A DNA stretch of 64,000 nt from Nitrospirillum amazonense (GCF_007828045.1 NZ_VITN01000006.1:279119-343118), one strand, 5' to 3'. Shown: positions 16,800 through 26,214, numbered from the stretch's first letter. Notes: generated from the sequence alone by a model not told the origin. Numbers and translations are program-made.

Positions 16800-17627
16800 T
16801 CAGCCCCGGTACAGGCGCTTGCGCACGCTGTCCGACAGGCGTTGCCAGCGGCGGGCCAGCTGGATGGCCAGGGGCTGGCCCTCGTGCCGGCCGGCGGGTC
16901 GGGCGCCGATGCGCGAGTCCATGTCGGTGCGCTGACGCACGGGGATGGGGCGCACCAGGTAGGGGGCGATGCCGTTGTCCCAATAGCGGTCCATGGTCTG
17001 GTCCACCGGCATGAAGATGCGCCGGCCGTAGTCCAGCATGCGCCGGGCCCCGTCCAGGCGGATGAGATAGGCGCCGAAGCCTAGGACGTGGGTGCCCAGG
17101 CGCACCAGCTCGCCATCGCGCAGGGTCTTGACCGTGCGGCCCCGGAACTTCGCCGTCTTGGGCTCACGCACGCGGGGGCGCAGGGATTCCAGCCGCACCA
17201 CCTGCCATTCCGGCGCCGGGTCGGCCAGCAGATCCTCCACAATGCGGGGCAGGGCCGGGCTCAGCTCCACATCGTCCTCCAGGATCAGGGCGGCGGGAAT
17301 GCTTTCCCGCGCCATGCGCTCATAGAGGCGGTAGTGGCTCAGATAGCAGCCGATCTCCGTGTCCAGCATCTCCACGCCATAGACGCGCAGCGCCCGGGCG
17401 CGGTCATAAACGGTGCGATCAGCCTCGCTGAGGGCGCGGCCGTTCACCGCCGGGACGAACTCCACCGCGAGCCCCAGGCGCGCGCACTGCCCGGTCATAT
17501 GGGCGCGCCGCACCGCGTCATGCTCAAGGTTGATGACGAAGATGGGGCAGGAGGGGGCAGGCACGGGGGCCATGGGGGCGCGCATCCCAAGGTTCTGGGC
17601 GCCCAGGGAAGGCCGGACGCCAGGCAT
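16800..17627 (-). CDS. Glycosyltransferase family 25 (LPS-type)
   Basis: The 275-residue protein belongs to the GT25 family of LPS/LOS glycosyltransferases. Key blocks are CPIFVINLEHDAVRRAHM at the donor-binding N-terminus, GCYLSHYRLYERMARE, and ALILEDDVELSPAL with the EDD acidic motif. FGAYLIRLDGARRMLDYG and PVDQTMDRYW complete the family pattern. No signal or membrane segment is present, so it acts on the cytoplasmic face. The start is uncertain: ATG 17627 or ATG 17585, neither with a good Shine-Dalgarno. It lies just past the rpmG terminator, so it probably has its own weak promoter or depends on read-through. Confidence 0.85.
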   Translation of the reverse strand: MPGVRPSLGAQNLGMRAPMAPVPAPSCPIFVINLEHDAVRRAHMTGQCARLGLAVEFVPAVNGRALSEADRTVYDRARALRVYGVEMLDTEIGCYLSHYRLYERMARESIPAALILEDDVELSPALPRIVEDLLADPAPEWQVVRLESLRPRVREPKTAKFRGRTVKTLRDGELVRLGTHVLGFGAYLIRLDGARRMLDYGRRIFMPVDQTMDRYWDNGIAPYLVRPIPVRQRTDMDSRIGARPAGRHEGQPLAIQLARRWQRLSDSVRKRLYRG

Positions 17628-17637
17628 GCCAATAGGA

Positions 17638-17662
17638 AAGGGCCGCTCCAGGAGCGGCCCTT
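17638..17662 (-). terminator. Intrinsic terminator downstream of rpmG
   Basis: AAGGGCCGCTCC (17638-17649) and GGAGCGGCCCTT (17651-17662) are perfectly complementary around one base, giving in practice a 10-bp stem with a 5-base loop. On the minus strand it ends in CCCTTTCCTATT. A second GC-rich hairpin (GCGCGCCCG/CGGGCGCGC, about 17731-17751) lies directly after the rpmG stop. Confidence 0.7.
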
Positions 17663-17756
17663 CGCCTGACCAGTGTCCATCGGTTCCAGTCCTGTGCCAT
17701 CCGCCAAGGGCGGGGCACTAGCCCGGAACGGCGCGCCCGATACGGGCGCGCGGGAC

Positions 17757-17924
17757 TTACTTGATCTTGGCTTCCTTGAAGATCACGTGCTTGCGAGCCA
17801 CCGGATCGTACTTCCGGAACTCCAGCTTCTCGGTCGTCTTGCGCGGGTTCTTCTTCTTCACGTAGAAGAAGCCGGTTTCAGCGGAGCTGATCAGACGGAT
17901 CAGCACGGTATTCTGCTTGGCCAT
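17757..17924 (-). CDS. rpmG: 50S ribosomal protein L33
   Basis: This 55-residue protein is a complete bacterial L33: [36 protein letters not shown], then [19 protein letters not shown]. It is the Cys-free (zinc-independent) type. ATG 17924 is the family start, in preference to an ATG five codons upstream. Confidence 0.97.
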   Translation of the reverse strand: MAKQNTVLIRLISSAETGFFYVKKKNPRKTTEKLEFRKYDPVARKHVIFKEAKIK

Positions 17925-18247
17925 GACCTTTAATCCCACCTACGACAACCCCGTTCGGTCGCCAACTCGGCGGGTCGGGGGCGGTCAAAAACAATTCCGT
18001 ACCGTGGCCCTCTGGGGCACGGCGTCGCGGCACTTTAGTCAGCGGGCCCTGAGAGTCAAGGCCAAAGAGCCATCCGCCCCGGGAACACCGGCTGGGGCAG
18101 GGGATGCGCGCCGCGCATGAGGACGCGCCACCTTGGGGGGCTGGTCATTCCCGTTCCGGCAACACTTCCGTCGCTACCTGGGTGCGCCACTCTGCGCCAC
18201 AATACGCGCATTCCGTGTTATCGCCGCACTTCGGGCAGGAGAACCCC
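17925..18247. other. Divergent region between rpmG and the RebB-like gene
   Basis: These 323 bases hold the rpmG promoter (minus) and the leader of the RebB-like gene (plus). The right part is also covered by a possible 34-codon minus-strand ORF (18145-18249). No other gene or repeat is seen. Confidence 0.5.
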
Positions 18248-18249
18248 AT
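18145..18249 (-). CDS. Possible zinc-ribbon microprotein, antisense to the RebB-like leader
   Basis: An ATG at 18247-18249, preceded by GGGAAAGG, opens 34 codons containing two CxxC knuckles, CPKCGDNTECAYCGAEW, then a charged tail. Two closely spaced CxxC pairs in such a short frame are suggestive of a zinc ribbon. Third-position GC is only moderate (about 24 of 33 codons). Its start codon overlaps the start of the RebB-like gene on the opposite strand by two bases. It could be chance; a real product would need mass-spectrometric or conservation support. Confidence 0.3.
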   Translation of the reverse strand: MGFSCPKCGDNTECAYCGAEWRTQVATEVLPERE

Positions 18250-18439
18250 GACCTTTCCCACCGCCGTGAACAGCCAGATCACTGATTCGGTCACACAAGT
18301 TACGACCAAAGTGGTTGGCGAGGCGCCCGCCGTGGCCCTGGGCGCCGCCGAGCAGACCCTGGCCCATTCCACCGCGATCCTTGCAGAGAACGCTGCGGAG
18401 GTGCCAGGAACGGCGGGCGAAAGCGCCGGTAGGGAATAA
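18248..18439 (+). CDS. RebB-family (R-body related) protein, orphan and short
   Basis: The 63-residue protein starts TFPTAVNSQITDSVTQVTT, then KVVGEAPAVALGAAEQTLAH, which is the hallmark of the RebB family, the structural proteins of refractile R-bodies and killing-trait loci. AGGAG sits five bases before the ATG. Other reb genes (rebA, rebC, rebD) are not next to it, although a RebD/VioB-type ferritin-like gene lies 15 kb away. The protein is shorter than the RebB proteins I recall. It ends four bases before the end of the convergent S41 peptidase gene. Confidence 0.8.
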   Translation: MTFPTAVNSQITDSVTQVTTKVVGEAPAVALGAAEQTLAHSTAILAENAAEVPGTAGESAGRE

Positions 18440-18443
18440 GGCT

Positions 18444-20048
18444 TCAGGGGCTCGCGCCAGACGCCGCCGGCCGGTCGGCCAGCAGGGTCTGGCCCGCCAG
18501 CTGGGCGCGGCGCAACAGGGGCGGGCTGGTCAGCAGGGTTTCCGCCACCGTCAGGTCCACCGGCGCCGGGCGGTTGCGCTCCGCCGGGCAGGCGGCGGGC
18601 GTGCCGGGGGGCCGGGGCTGGGCGCGCAGGGGGGCCAGGATGGCGGCGGCGTCGGTCAGGCCGGCGGTGCACAGGGCGGGCGCCAGGCCGTGGTGGTCGA
18701 ACATGCGGCCGGCCGGCGTCAGGATGCGCGACCAGGTGATGAACAGTTCCCCGCCGTTGGGCAGGGGGGCGACGGTCTGCACCACGCCCTTGCCGAAGCT
18801 GGTGGTGCCCACGTCCAGGGCCCGCCCGCTGTCCACCAGGGCGCCCAGCACGATCTCGGCGGCGGAGGCCGTCTGCCCATCGGCCAGCACCACCAGGGGC
18901 GCGCCGTCCAGGATGTCGCCCGGGGTCGCGTCGTAGTGCTGCACGCTGTCGGGGTGGCGGCCCACGGTGTTCAGGATGGGGCCGCTGGTGATGAACAGGT
19001 CGGCCACGGCCACCGCTTGGTCCACCAGGCCCCCGGTGTTGCCGCGCAGATCCAGGATCCAGCCGGCAAGGGGGCTGTCCTTGCTGTCGGTTTCACGCAG
19101 GCGGGCAACGGCGAAGCCCACGGCGTCGGCTGTGCCCGCGTTGAAACGGCTGACGTGCAGCACGCCCACGGCGCCCGCCCGCTCCGCCATCACGGTGGGC
19201 AGGATGATGCGCTGGCGGCTGATCAGCACCGTCACCATGCCGCCGGCCCGGGCCACCCGCACCGGCACGCCTGTGCCCTCCGGCCCGCTCAGGCGGTCCA
19301 TCATGGCTTCCACCGTCATGGCGGGGCCGCCCCCGCCGGCGGCGTCGACCGGCACCCCGCCAACGGCGGTGATGACATCGCCCACCCACAGGCCAGCGGC
19401 CGAGGCCGGGCTGCCAGGGGCGACGGCGATGATGCGGAAGCCGCGCGGCGTTTCCTCCAGCGTCACGCCGATGCCGACATAGCCTTCGCGGCGCGATCGC
19501 TCCGTCCGCGCCGCCGCCGGCACCGAATAGCGGCTGTAGGGGTCCAGGTCGGCGGTGCCGCCCTCCATCATGGCGCGGAACAGGGTTTCCCGCGTCTGGT
19601 CGCCCGGGCTGGCATCGGCGCCTTGCGCCACCGTCCAGTCGGTGGTGAGGGCGGCCAGATGGGCCCAGGACGCCGCGTCGTGGCCGGTCGGAAGGGCGAA
19701 GGTGCGCGGCGCCCGCCGGCCCACCGCCAGGGTCACGGCCCCGCCCCCCGGCTGCACCGTCACCGTCAGGTCGGGCACCACCACGCCGGCATGGACCAGG
19801 CCGTCCACCACCAGGCGGCGCATGTCCACCGGTTCCAGGTACAGCTCGTCGAGCTTGCTGTAGGCGCTTTGATAGAACTGCTCGGCGGTGACGCTGCCGC
19901 GATTCGCGGGACCGCCGGCGCAAGCCGCCAGGGCCAAAGCGCCGGCCAAAGCCGCCACCGTCCGGACCAGGGCGGCGCCCCGGCGGATGCGGTCAGGCCT
20001 GACATGGGCGGGCCGGGCACGGCGTGCCCGGCATGTGGCCTGGGCCAC
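18444..20048 (-). CDS. S41-family C-terminal processing peptidase, lipoprotein
   Basis: The 534-residue periplasmic serine protease begins with a basic N-terminus and a lipobox-type signal ending LALAACAGG, so it is probably membrane-anchored by lipid. A PDZ domain follows (EGYVGIGVTLEETPRGFRII, GSPASAAGLWVGDVITAVGG) and then the S41 core (GWILDLRGNTGGLVDQAVAV). The catalytic Ser is in VLADGQTASAAEIVLGAL and the Lys in TTSFGKGVVQTV. It resembles CtpA-type proteases that trim envelope proteins. The gene follows the DUF983 gene by 25 bases and is probably cotranscribed with it. Confidence 0.9.
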   Translation of the reverse strand: MAQATCRARRARPAHVRPDRIRRGAALVRTVAALAGALALAACAGGPANRGSVTAEQFYQSAYSKLDELYLEPVDMRRLVVDGLVHAGVVVPDLTVTVQPGGGAVTLAVGRRAPRTFALPTGHDAASWAHLAALTTDWTVAQGADASPGDQTRETLFRAMMEGGTADLDPYSRYSVPAAARTERSRREGYVGIGVTLEETPRGFRIIAVAPGSPASAAGLWVGDVITAVGGVPVDAAGGGGPAMTVEAMMDRLSGPEGTGVPVRVARAGGMVTVLISRQRIILPTVMAERAGAVGVLHVSRFNAGTADAVGFAVARLRETDSKDSPLAGWILDLRGNTGGLVDQAVAVADLFITSGPILNTVGRHPDSVQHYDATPGDILDGAPLVVLADGQTASAAEIVLGALVDSGRALDVGTTSFGKGVVQTVAPLPNGGELFITWSRILTPAGRMFDHHGLAPALCTAGLTDAAAILAPLRAQPRPPGTPAACPAERNRPAPVDLTVAETLLTSPPLLRRAQLAGQTLLADRPAASGASP

Positions 20049-20073
20049 GGCGCCTCCCGATATTGTTTGCCCT

Positions 20074-20457
20074 TCAGCCGCGGATGCCCATGGCCCACTG
20101 CACGCCGATCACGGCCCCCTTGAACAGGGGCAGCAAGGCCAGCGACAGGCCTATGGTCAACGGACCCCACAGGGCTGCGTGGACCCATAGGGCGGGGTGG
20201 AAATTCTGTTCGACCGCCAAGGCGGCGCCGACCACGATATGGCCGACGACGAAGATGGTAAAGTAGGGCGGCGCGTCGTCGGCGCGGAATTTGCCCAATT
20301 CCAGGCCGCAGTTGGTGCAGACCGGCGCCACCTTGGTATAGCCGGTGAACAGGGTGTGGGCACCGCAGTTGGGGCAGCAGCGGCGGATGCCGCGCATCAT
20401 GGCCGTGCCGGCCATGCCCTTGGGCGGTGCGATGATTTCCTCATGCGTGTCCGTCAT
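20074..20457 (-). CDS. DUF983 membrane protein
   Basis: The 127-residue protein has an N-terminal zinc-ribbon-like part (RRCCPNCGAHTLFTGY and VCTNCGLELG) followed by two hydrophobic segments (FTIFVVGHIVVGAALAVE and GPLTIGLSLALLPLFKGAV). This is the DUF983 family, whose role is unknown; members often lie near cytochrome oxidase or core genes. ATG 20457 is chosen because GGAGG lies five bases upstream. A longer frame to 20544 lacks that signal. Confidence 0.88.
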   Translation of the reverse strand: MTDTHEEIIAPPKGMAGTAMMRGIRRCCPNCGAHTLFTGYTKVAPVCTNCGLELGKFRADDAPPYFTIFVVGHIVVGAALAVEQNFHPALWVHAALWGPLTIGLSLALLPLFKGAVIGVQWAMGIRG

Positions 20458-20674
20458 GGTCTCCTCCATCAGGGCGACTCGGGCCTCGTGGCCTACTCCC
20501 CGGGTGGGGGAGCGTTCATCGGAGGGAACGGGGTCGGTCGTCATGGCCTAGATGATGGGTACAGCCCGAGCCATGGTCCAGACGCGTTTCCCAAAGTGCA
20601 GCCCTGCTATCTACACTTGTTGTGATTTGCGCGAATTGTGAGCCGGGGAACTGGTTGGGGCGCCGCCGCGCGGC

Positions 20675-21079
20675 TTATCCGTTGAGCTGCAGCAGATCCC
20701 AGCGGGTGCCGTAGAGGTCCTGGAACACCACTACGGTGCCATAGGCTTCAACCCGGGGTTCCTCGCAGAAGGTGACGCCGGCGGCCTTCATGCGATGATA
20801 GTCGCGCCAGAAATCGTCGGTGCGCAGGAACAGGAAGACGCGGCCGCCGGCTTGGTTGCCGATGACGGCCTCCTGCTCCGGCCCCACCGCCTTGGCCAGC
20901 AGCAGACGGGTTTCGCCAGAGTTTGGGGGCGAGCCGGGCGGCGCCATCACCACCCAGCGCTTGCCCCCGCCCAGGTCCGTATCCTCCACGGCATCGAAGC
21001 CAAGGATGTCGCGGTACCAGGCCTTGGCCTCGTCATAGTCGCGCACGACCAGGCTGATGCCGCCGATGAATTGAGGCAT
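20675..21079 (-). CDS. VOC-family (glyoxalase/bleomycin-resistance fold) protein
   Basis: The 134-residue single-domain VOC protein has the two beta-alpha-beta-beta-beta halves: FIGGISLVVRDYDEAKAWY with DILGFDAVEDTDLG, and VFLFLRTDDFWRDYHRMKAAG with VFQDLYGTRWDLLQL. The terminal Glu often seen as DPDGNxxEL is replaced by LYGTRWDLLQL, so the metal site and the substrate are unclear. The gene starts four bases after the rnr stop and is likely expressed with it. Confidence 0.85.
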   Translation of the reverse strand: MPQFIGGISLVVRDYDEAKAWYRDILGFDAVEDTDLGGGKRWVVMAPPGSPPNSGETRLLLAKAVGPEQEAVIGNQAGGRVFLFLRTDDFWRDYHRMKAAGVTFCEEPRVEAYGTVVVFQDLYGTRWDLLQLNG

Positions 21080-21083
21080 TCAC

Positions 21084-23447
21084 TTAATCCTTGAGCGACG
21101 GCCGCTTGTTGCGCGCCTTGGTGGCGGTCTTCTTGGTCAGCCGGGCGCGCCCGCCCTTGCCATCCGGTCCCTTGCGGGCGGACTGGCCGCCGGCCAGCCA
21201 GGGCGCGTCGTCGGTGTCCTCGCCCAGCAGGGCGAAGACCATGCTGCCGGAAATGCGGTCGGCCTCTACCAGGCGGACCTTGACGATCGTGCCCAGGCGG
21301 TAGGTGCGGCCCCAGCGGCGGCCCACCAGCTGGTGGTTGGCCTCGTCATGGTCGTAGAAGTCATCCGGCAGGGTGGAGATGGGCACCAGCCCATCGGCGC
21401 CCGTCTCGTCCAGGGTGACGAACAGGCCGAAGCGGGTGATGCCGCCGATGCGGCCGGTGAAGGTGCCGCCCACCCTGTCCGACAGGTAGGCCGCGACATA
21501 GCGGTCCAGGGCGTCGCGCTCCGCCGTGGCGGCGCGGCGCTCGGTGACGGAGATGTGCTCCCCCACCTGCACCAGGCGGCCCGCTTCCTCCTCATCCAGC
21601 CCGCCCGGCCCCAGGCCGTAGGCCTTCACCAGGGCGCGGTGCACCACCAGGTCGGCGTACCGCCGGATGGGGGAGGTGAAGTGGGCGTAGCGCGGCAGCG
21701 CCAGGCCGAAGTGGCCGATGTTTTCCGGCTGGTACAGCGCCTGGGATTGGCTGCGCAGGATGACGGTGTTCACCAGATTGGCTTCCGGCGTGTCCGCCGC
21801 CTTGGCCAGGATGCGGGTGAACAGGATGGGCTTCAGCACCTGGCCCTTGGCCAGGGTATAGCCCAGGGAGCCCAGGAACTGGCGCAGCGCCTCCAGCTTG
21901 TCGCGCGCGGGCTCGGCGTGCACGCGGTACATGCAGGGACTGTGCTTGGCTTCCAGGGCCTCCGCCGCCGCCACGTTGGCGGCGATCATGAATTCCTCCA
22001 CCAGGCGGTGGCTGTCCAGGCGGGGGCGCACGCCGATGCTCTGGATGGTGCCGGCCTCGTCCAGCTTCACCACCCGCTCCGGCAGGTCCAGCTCCAGCGT
22101 GCCACGGGCGTCGCGGGCCTTCTGCAGCACGGTGAAGGCGCCGTAGAGCGGATTGATCACCCGCTCCATCAACGGGCCGGTCAGGTAGTCCGGTTCGCCG
22201 TCGCGCGCCTTCTGCACCCGGGTGTAGGTCAGGCGCGCGACGGAGCGCATGAGGCCACGCACGAAGCGGTGGCGCTTCAGGCGGCCTTGCCCGTCGATCC
22301 ACATGTGGACCGCCAGGCAGGCGCGGTTGACCTCCGGCTTCAGGGAGCACAGCTCGTTCGACAGCGCCTCGGGCAGCATGGGCACGACGCGGTCGGGGAA
22401 ATAGACGCTGTTGCCCCGGTCGAAGGCGTTGCGGTCCAGCGCCATGCCGGGCCGGACGTAAAAGCTGACATCGGCGATGGCCACCAGCAGATGCCAGCCG
22501 CCGGGATTGTTGGGGTCGGTGTCGGGCTCCGCGAACACGGCGTCGTCGAAGTCGCGCGCGTCTTCGCCATCGATGGTGACCAGGGGGAAATCGCGCAGGT
22601 CGGTGCGCCCCTCCACCGTCGGCTCGGGCGCGGCCTCCGCCTCCTCGATCGCCGCCTTGGCGAATTGGGTGGGGATGGCGTGCTGGGCGATGGCGATCAG
22701 GCTGACGGCGCGCGGCTCGTCGATGCTGCCCAGCCGCTCCACCACCCGCACCTGCTTCAGGCCCAGGCGGGAGGACGGCAGCAATTCGGCCACCACCAGC
22801 TCGCCCGGCTGCGCCCCTTCCGCGTTGGCGTCGGCCACGGCGAATTCCGCCTTGGCGCGGCGGTCCACCGGCTTCAGCCGGCCGCCGTCGCGGGCCCGCT
22901 CATAGATCCCGACGATGCGCGTGGCCGTGCCGCCGTCCAGCTTGCGCATGGTGCGGCCTTCGTAGACATCCTCTTCGCCCTGCGGCCCATTGTCACGTAA
23001 CTGGGGCTGGCGCGACAGGCGGGCCAGCACGCGGTCCCCCACCGCCAGGGCGGGGTGGCCGCGCTTCTCGGCGGCCATGTAGATGCGGGGCGGCGGCGTC
23101 TCATGCGCCCAGCTGGTGGGCCGGGCCAGCACCTCGCCATCCGGCGTCACCTCGGCCACCACCAGCACGGCGACCTCGGGCAGGGCGGCGGGCACGGCGA
23201 CGCGGCGGCCCTCGCCCTTCTCGATGCTGCCCTCGCCCTCCAGCTCCTTCAGCAGCTCTTTCAGGACGATGCGGCCGTCGCCGGTGATGTTGAAGGCGCG
23301 CGCGATCTCCCGCTTGCCCACGGGCACGGGGCTGGACTGGATATAGTCCATGATTTCTTCCCGGGTGGGGAAGGGGGCGTCGGCCGCACGGCGGGCCGGC
23401 ACCGGCCTGGGCAAAGCCCGCCGGGGGCCCTCCGGACGCTTCGGCAT
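21084..23447 (-). CDS. rnr: Ribonuclease R
   Basis: The 787-residue 3'-5' exoribonuclease has the expected order: N-terminal winged helix (PVGKREIARAFNITGD), cold-shock-like RNA-binding domains, the RNB catalytic domain with FPLVTIDGEDARDFDDAVF (the Asp cluster) and DSHRLVEEFMIAANVAAAEA, the C-terminal S1 domain (GTFTGRIGGITRFGLFVTL), and a short Lys-rich tail. AAGGAAAG lies ahead of the ATG. It degrades structured RNA and takes part in rRNA and tmRNA quality control. topA lies 61 bases upstream on the same strand, a common alphaproteobacterial order. Confidence 0.96.
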   Translation of the reverse strand: MPKRPEGPRRALPRPVPARRAADAPFPTREEIMDYIQSSPVPVGKREIARAFNITGDGRIVLKELLKELEGEGSIEKGEGRRVAVPAALPEVAVLVVAEVTPDGEVLARPTSWAHETPPPRIYMAAEKRGHPALAVGDRVLARLSRQPQLRDNGPQGEEDVYEGRTMRKLDGGTATRIVGIYERARDGGRLKPVDRRAKAEFAVADANAEGAQPGELVVAELLPSSRLGLKQVRVVERLGSIDEPRAVSLIAIAQHAIPTQFAKAAIEEAEAAPEPTVEGRTDLRDFPLVTIDGEDARDFDDAVFAEPDTDPNNPGGWHLLVAIADVSFYVRPGMALDRNAFDRGNSVYFPDRVVPMLPEALSNELCSLKPEVNRACLAVHMWIDGQGRLKRHRFVRGLMRSVARLTYTRVQKARDGEPDYLTGPLMERVINPLYGAFTVLQKARDARGTLELDLPERVVKLDEAGTIQSIGVRPRLDSHRLVEEFMIAANVAAAEALEAKHSPCMYRVHAEPARDKLEALRQFLGSLGYTLAKGQVLKPILFTRILAKAADTPEANLVNTVILRSQSQALYQPENIGHFGLALPRYAHFTSPIRRYADLVVHRALVKAYGLGPGGLDEEEAGRLVQVGEHISVTERRAATAERDALDRYVAAYLSDRVGGTFTGRIGGITRFGLFVTLDETGADGLVPISTLPDDFYDHDEANHQLVGRRWGRTYRLGTIVKVRLVEADRISGSMVFALLGEDTDDAPWLAGGQSARKGPDGKGGRARLTKKTATKARNKRPSLKD

Positions 23448-23508
23448 GGAAACTTTCCTTACACTGGACGGCGTGACACTGGGGACGGCGGGACACTGGA
23501 CGGCGGGC

Positions 23509-26214
23509 TCAGTCGCCCGCCGCCGCCTTTTTGGTCGTCGTCTTGGTCGCGGGCTTCTTCGCCGCTGCCGTGGCCTTCTTCGGCGCGGCGGCCTTCTTTT
23601 CCGCCGGAGCCTTGGCTGCGGCCTTGGCCCCCGCAGCTTTGGACGGCGCCTTCTTGGCCGCCGCCTTCTTCGGCTTCTCCTCGCCGTCCGTCGCCGTAGC
23701 CGTCGGTTTCTTGCCGCTGTCCTTGGCCGCCTTGGCCGCCAGCAGCTCCACCGCCTGCTCCAGGGTGATGGTGTCGGCGTTGATGGCCTTGGGGATGCTG
23801 GCGAACAGCTTCAGGTGCTTGACGTAGGGGCCGAAGCGGCCGCTGCCCAGGGTGATGGGCTTGCCGTCCTTGGGATGGTTGCCCAGCTCGCGGCCCGCCA
23901 CCGTCTTGCGCGCGGCCACGCCGGCCAGCAGCACCACGGCCCGGTTCAGGCCGATGGTCAGCACGTCGTCATCCGGCGTCAGGTTCTTGTAGGCGTCGCC
24001 ATGCTTGAGATAGGGGCCGAAGCGGCCGATGCCGGCCGTGATCTCCTGTCCCGTCTCGGGATGCGGGCCCAGGCTGCGCGGCAGGGCCAGCAGGCGCAGC
24101 GCGATGTCCAAATCCACGTCCTGCGGGTTCATGGCCTTGGGCAGGGACACGCGCTTGGGCTTGGGCTCATCCGGCGCGCCCGTCTGGACATAGACACCGT
24201 AGGGCCCGCGCTTCATGGTCACGGGGTAGCCCGTGTCCGGATCGTTGCCCAGCTCGCGGTCGGCGTTGCCTTCCTCCCCGCCCTCGATGCTCAGGGGGCG
24301 GGTGTATTTGCAGCCCGGATAGTTGGAACAGCCGATGAAGGCGCCGTTCTTGCCCAGCTTCAGCGACAGCCGGCCGTCGCCGCAGACGGGGCAGACGCGC
24401 GGGTCGCGCCCGCCCTCGGCCGGCGTGGGGAAGAAGTGCGGGCCCAGCGCCTCGTCCAAGGCGTCCAGCACCTGGGTGATGGTCAGATCCTTGGTCCCCT
24501 CCACCGCGGCGGAGAAGGCTTGCCAGAACTCGCGCAGCACCGTCTTCCAGTCGATGCGGCCGCCGGAGATGTCGTCCAGCTTGGTTTCCAGGTCGGCGGT
24601 GAAGCCGTACTCGACATACCGGTTGAAGAAGTTCTCCAGGAAGGTCGTGACCAGGCGGCCCCGGTCCTCCGGCTCGAACCGGCGCTTTTCCAGGCGGACG
24701 TAGTTCCGGTCCTGCAACACCTGCAGGATGCTGGCGTAGGTGGACGGCCGGCCGATACCCAGCTCCTCCATCTTCTTCACCAGGCTGGCCTCGGTGTAGC
24801 GCGGCGGCGGCTGGGTGAAGTGCTGGTCGGACTTGACCTCGCCCTTGGCCAAGTCGTCGCCATCCTTCATGGCCGGCAGCCGGGTGTCCTTGTCCTCGTC
24901 ATCGCCGGCGTCGTCGCGGTCTTCCTGATAGACCTTCAGGAAGCCGTCGAAGGTGACGATGGAGCCGGTGGCGCGGAACTGCGCCTCGGATTTCGGCGAG
25001 GTGATGTCGACCGACACCTGGTCCAGCTCGGCGCTGGCCATTTGGCAGGCGATGGTGCGCTTCCACACCAGCTCGTACAGGCGCTGCTCATCCTTGTCCA
25101 GGAAGCGGCCCATCTGGTCCGGCCGGCGGAACATGTCGGTGGGGCGGATGGCCTCGTGCGCTTCCTGCGCGTTCTTGGCGCTGGACTTGTACACGCGCGG
25201 GGCGTTGGGCAGGTACTCGTTGCCGAAGGCGGAGGAGATCAGGCGGCGGGCGCCGTCGATGGCCTCGTTCGACAGCTGCACGCCGTCGGTACGCATATAG
25301 GTGATCAGGCCCACCGTCTCACCGCCGATGTCCACGCCCTCATACAGTTTCTGGGCGATGCGCATGGTTTTGGTGGCGCCGAAGCCCAGCTTGCGGCTGG
25401 CCTCCTGCTGCAGGATCGAGGTGGTGAAGGGCGGGAAGGGGTTGCGGCGCACCTGGCGCCGTTCCACCGACCGCACCATGAAGGACAGCGGGCGGATGGT
25501 GGCCAGCGCCGCGTCGGCGTCGCCCTTGTTGCCCAGGGTGAACTTGTCCAGCTTCTTGCCATTCAGGCCCACCAGGCGGGCGGTGAAGGGCGAGCCCGCC
25601 GGCGTGCGGAACGCCGCCTCGATGGTCCAGTATTCCTGCGGGCGGAAGGCCTCGATCTCCGACTCACGCTCGCAGATCAGGCGCAGGGCCACGGACTGCA
25701 CGCGGCCGGCGGAGCGCGAGCCGGGCAGCTTGCGCCACAGCACCGGCGACAGGGTGAAGCCCACCAGATAGTCCAGGGCGCGGCGCGCCAGATAGGCGTC
25801 GACCAGTTCCTGGTGCACCTCACGCGGATGGGCGATGGCGTCCAGCACGGCGCTCTTGGTGATCTCGTTGAAGGTGACGCGCTTCACGTCCACCTTGCCG
25901 GTGATGCGCTTCTCATCCAGCAGCTGCTTGACGTGCCAGGCGATGGCCTCCCCCTCGCGATCCGGGTCGGTGGCGAGGTAGATGCGCGAGGCGCCCTTGG
26001 CGGCGCGGGTGATCTCGTCGATATGGCGTTTGGAGCGGTCGCCCAGCTCCCACTCCATCGAGAAGTCCTCTTCCGGCTTCACCGAGCCGTCGCGGGCCGG
26101 CAGGTCGCGCACATGGCCGTAGCTGGCGAGAACGGTGAAATCATCGCCCAGGTACTTGTTGATGGTCTTCGCCTTGGCCGGCGATTCGACGATGAGGACG
26201 TTGCTGCCCGACAA
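23509..26214 (-). CDS. topA: DNA topoisomerase I
   Basis: With a TTG start at 26214 the protein is 901 residues. The TOPRIM domain opens NVLIVESPAKAKTINKYLG and holds YLATDPDREGEAIAWHVKQ. The active-site Tyr is in VGLITYMRTDGVQLS. A C4 zinc ribbon (VCPVCGDGRLSLKLG to GCSNYPGCKYTRPL) is followed by several repeat-like C-terminal DNA-binding domains (GRFGPYLKHGD, GRFGPYVKHL) and a 60-residue Lys/Ala tail. The enzyme relaxes negative supercoils. An upstream TTG at 26232 gives six more residues but has no Shine-Dalgarno; G-rich GCGGGG precedes 26214. Confidence 0.95.
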   Translation of the reverse strand: MSGSNVLIVESPAKAKTINKYLGDDFTVLASYGHVRDLPARDGSVKPEEDFSMEWELGDRSKRHIDEITRAAKGASRIYLATDPDREGEAIAWHVKQLLDEKRITGKVDVKRVTFNEITKSAVLDAIAHPREVHQELVDAYLARRALDYLVGFTLSPVLWRKLPGSRSAGRVQSVALRLICERESEIEAFRPQEYWTIEAAFRTPAGSPFTARLVGLNGKKLDKFTLGNKGDADAALATIRPLSFMVRSVERRQVRRNPFPPFTTSILQQEASRKLGFGATKTMRIAQKLYEGVDIGGETVGLITYMRTDGVQLSNEAIDGARRLISSAFGNEYLPNAPRVYKSSAKNAQEAHEAIRPTDMFRRPDQMGRFLDKDEQRLYELVWKRTIACQMASAELDQVSVDITSPKSEAQFRATGSIVTFDGFLKVYQEDRDDAGDDEDKDTRLPAMKDGDDLAKGEVKSDQHFTQPPPRYTEASLVKKMEELGIGRPSTYASILQVLQDRNYVRLEKRRFEPEDRGRLVTTFLENFFNRYVEYGFTADLETKLDDISGGRIDWKTVLREFWQAFSAAVEGTKDLTITQVLDALDEALGPHFFPTPAEGGRDPRVCPVCGDGRLSLKLGKNGAFIGCSNYPGCKYTRPLSIEGGEEGNADRELGNDPDTGYPVTMKRGPYGVYVQTGAPDEPKPKRVSLPKAMNPQDVDLDIALRLLALPRSLGPHPETGQEITAGIGRFGPYLKHGDAYKNLTPDDDVLTIGLNRAVVLLAGVAARKTVAGRELGNHPKDGKPITLGSGRFGPYVKHLKLFASIPKAINADTITLEQAVELLAAKAAKDSGKKPTATATDGEEKPKKAAAKKAPSKAAGAKAAAKAPAEKKAAAPKKATAAAKKPATKTTTKKAAAGD

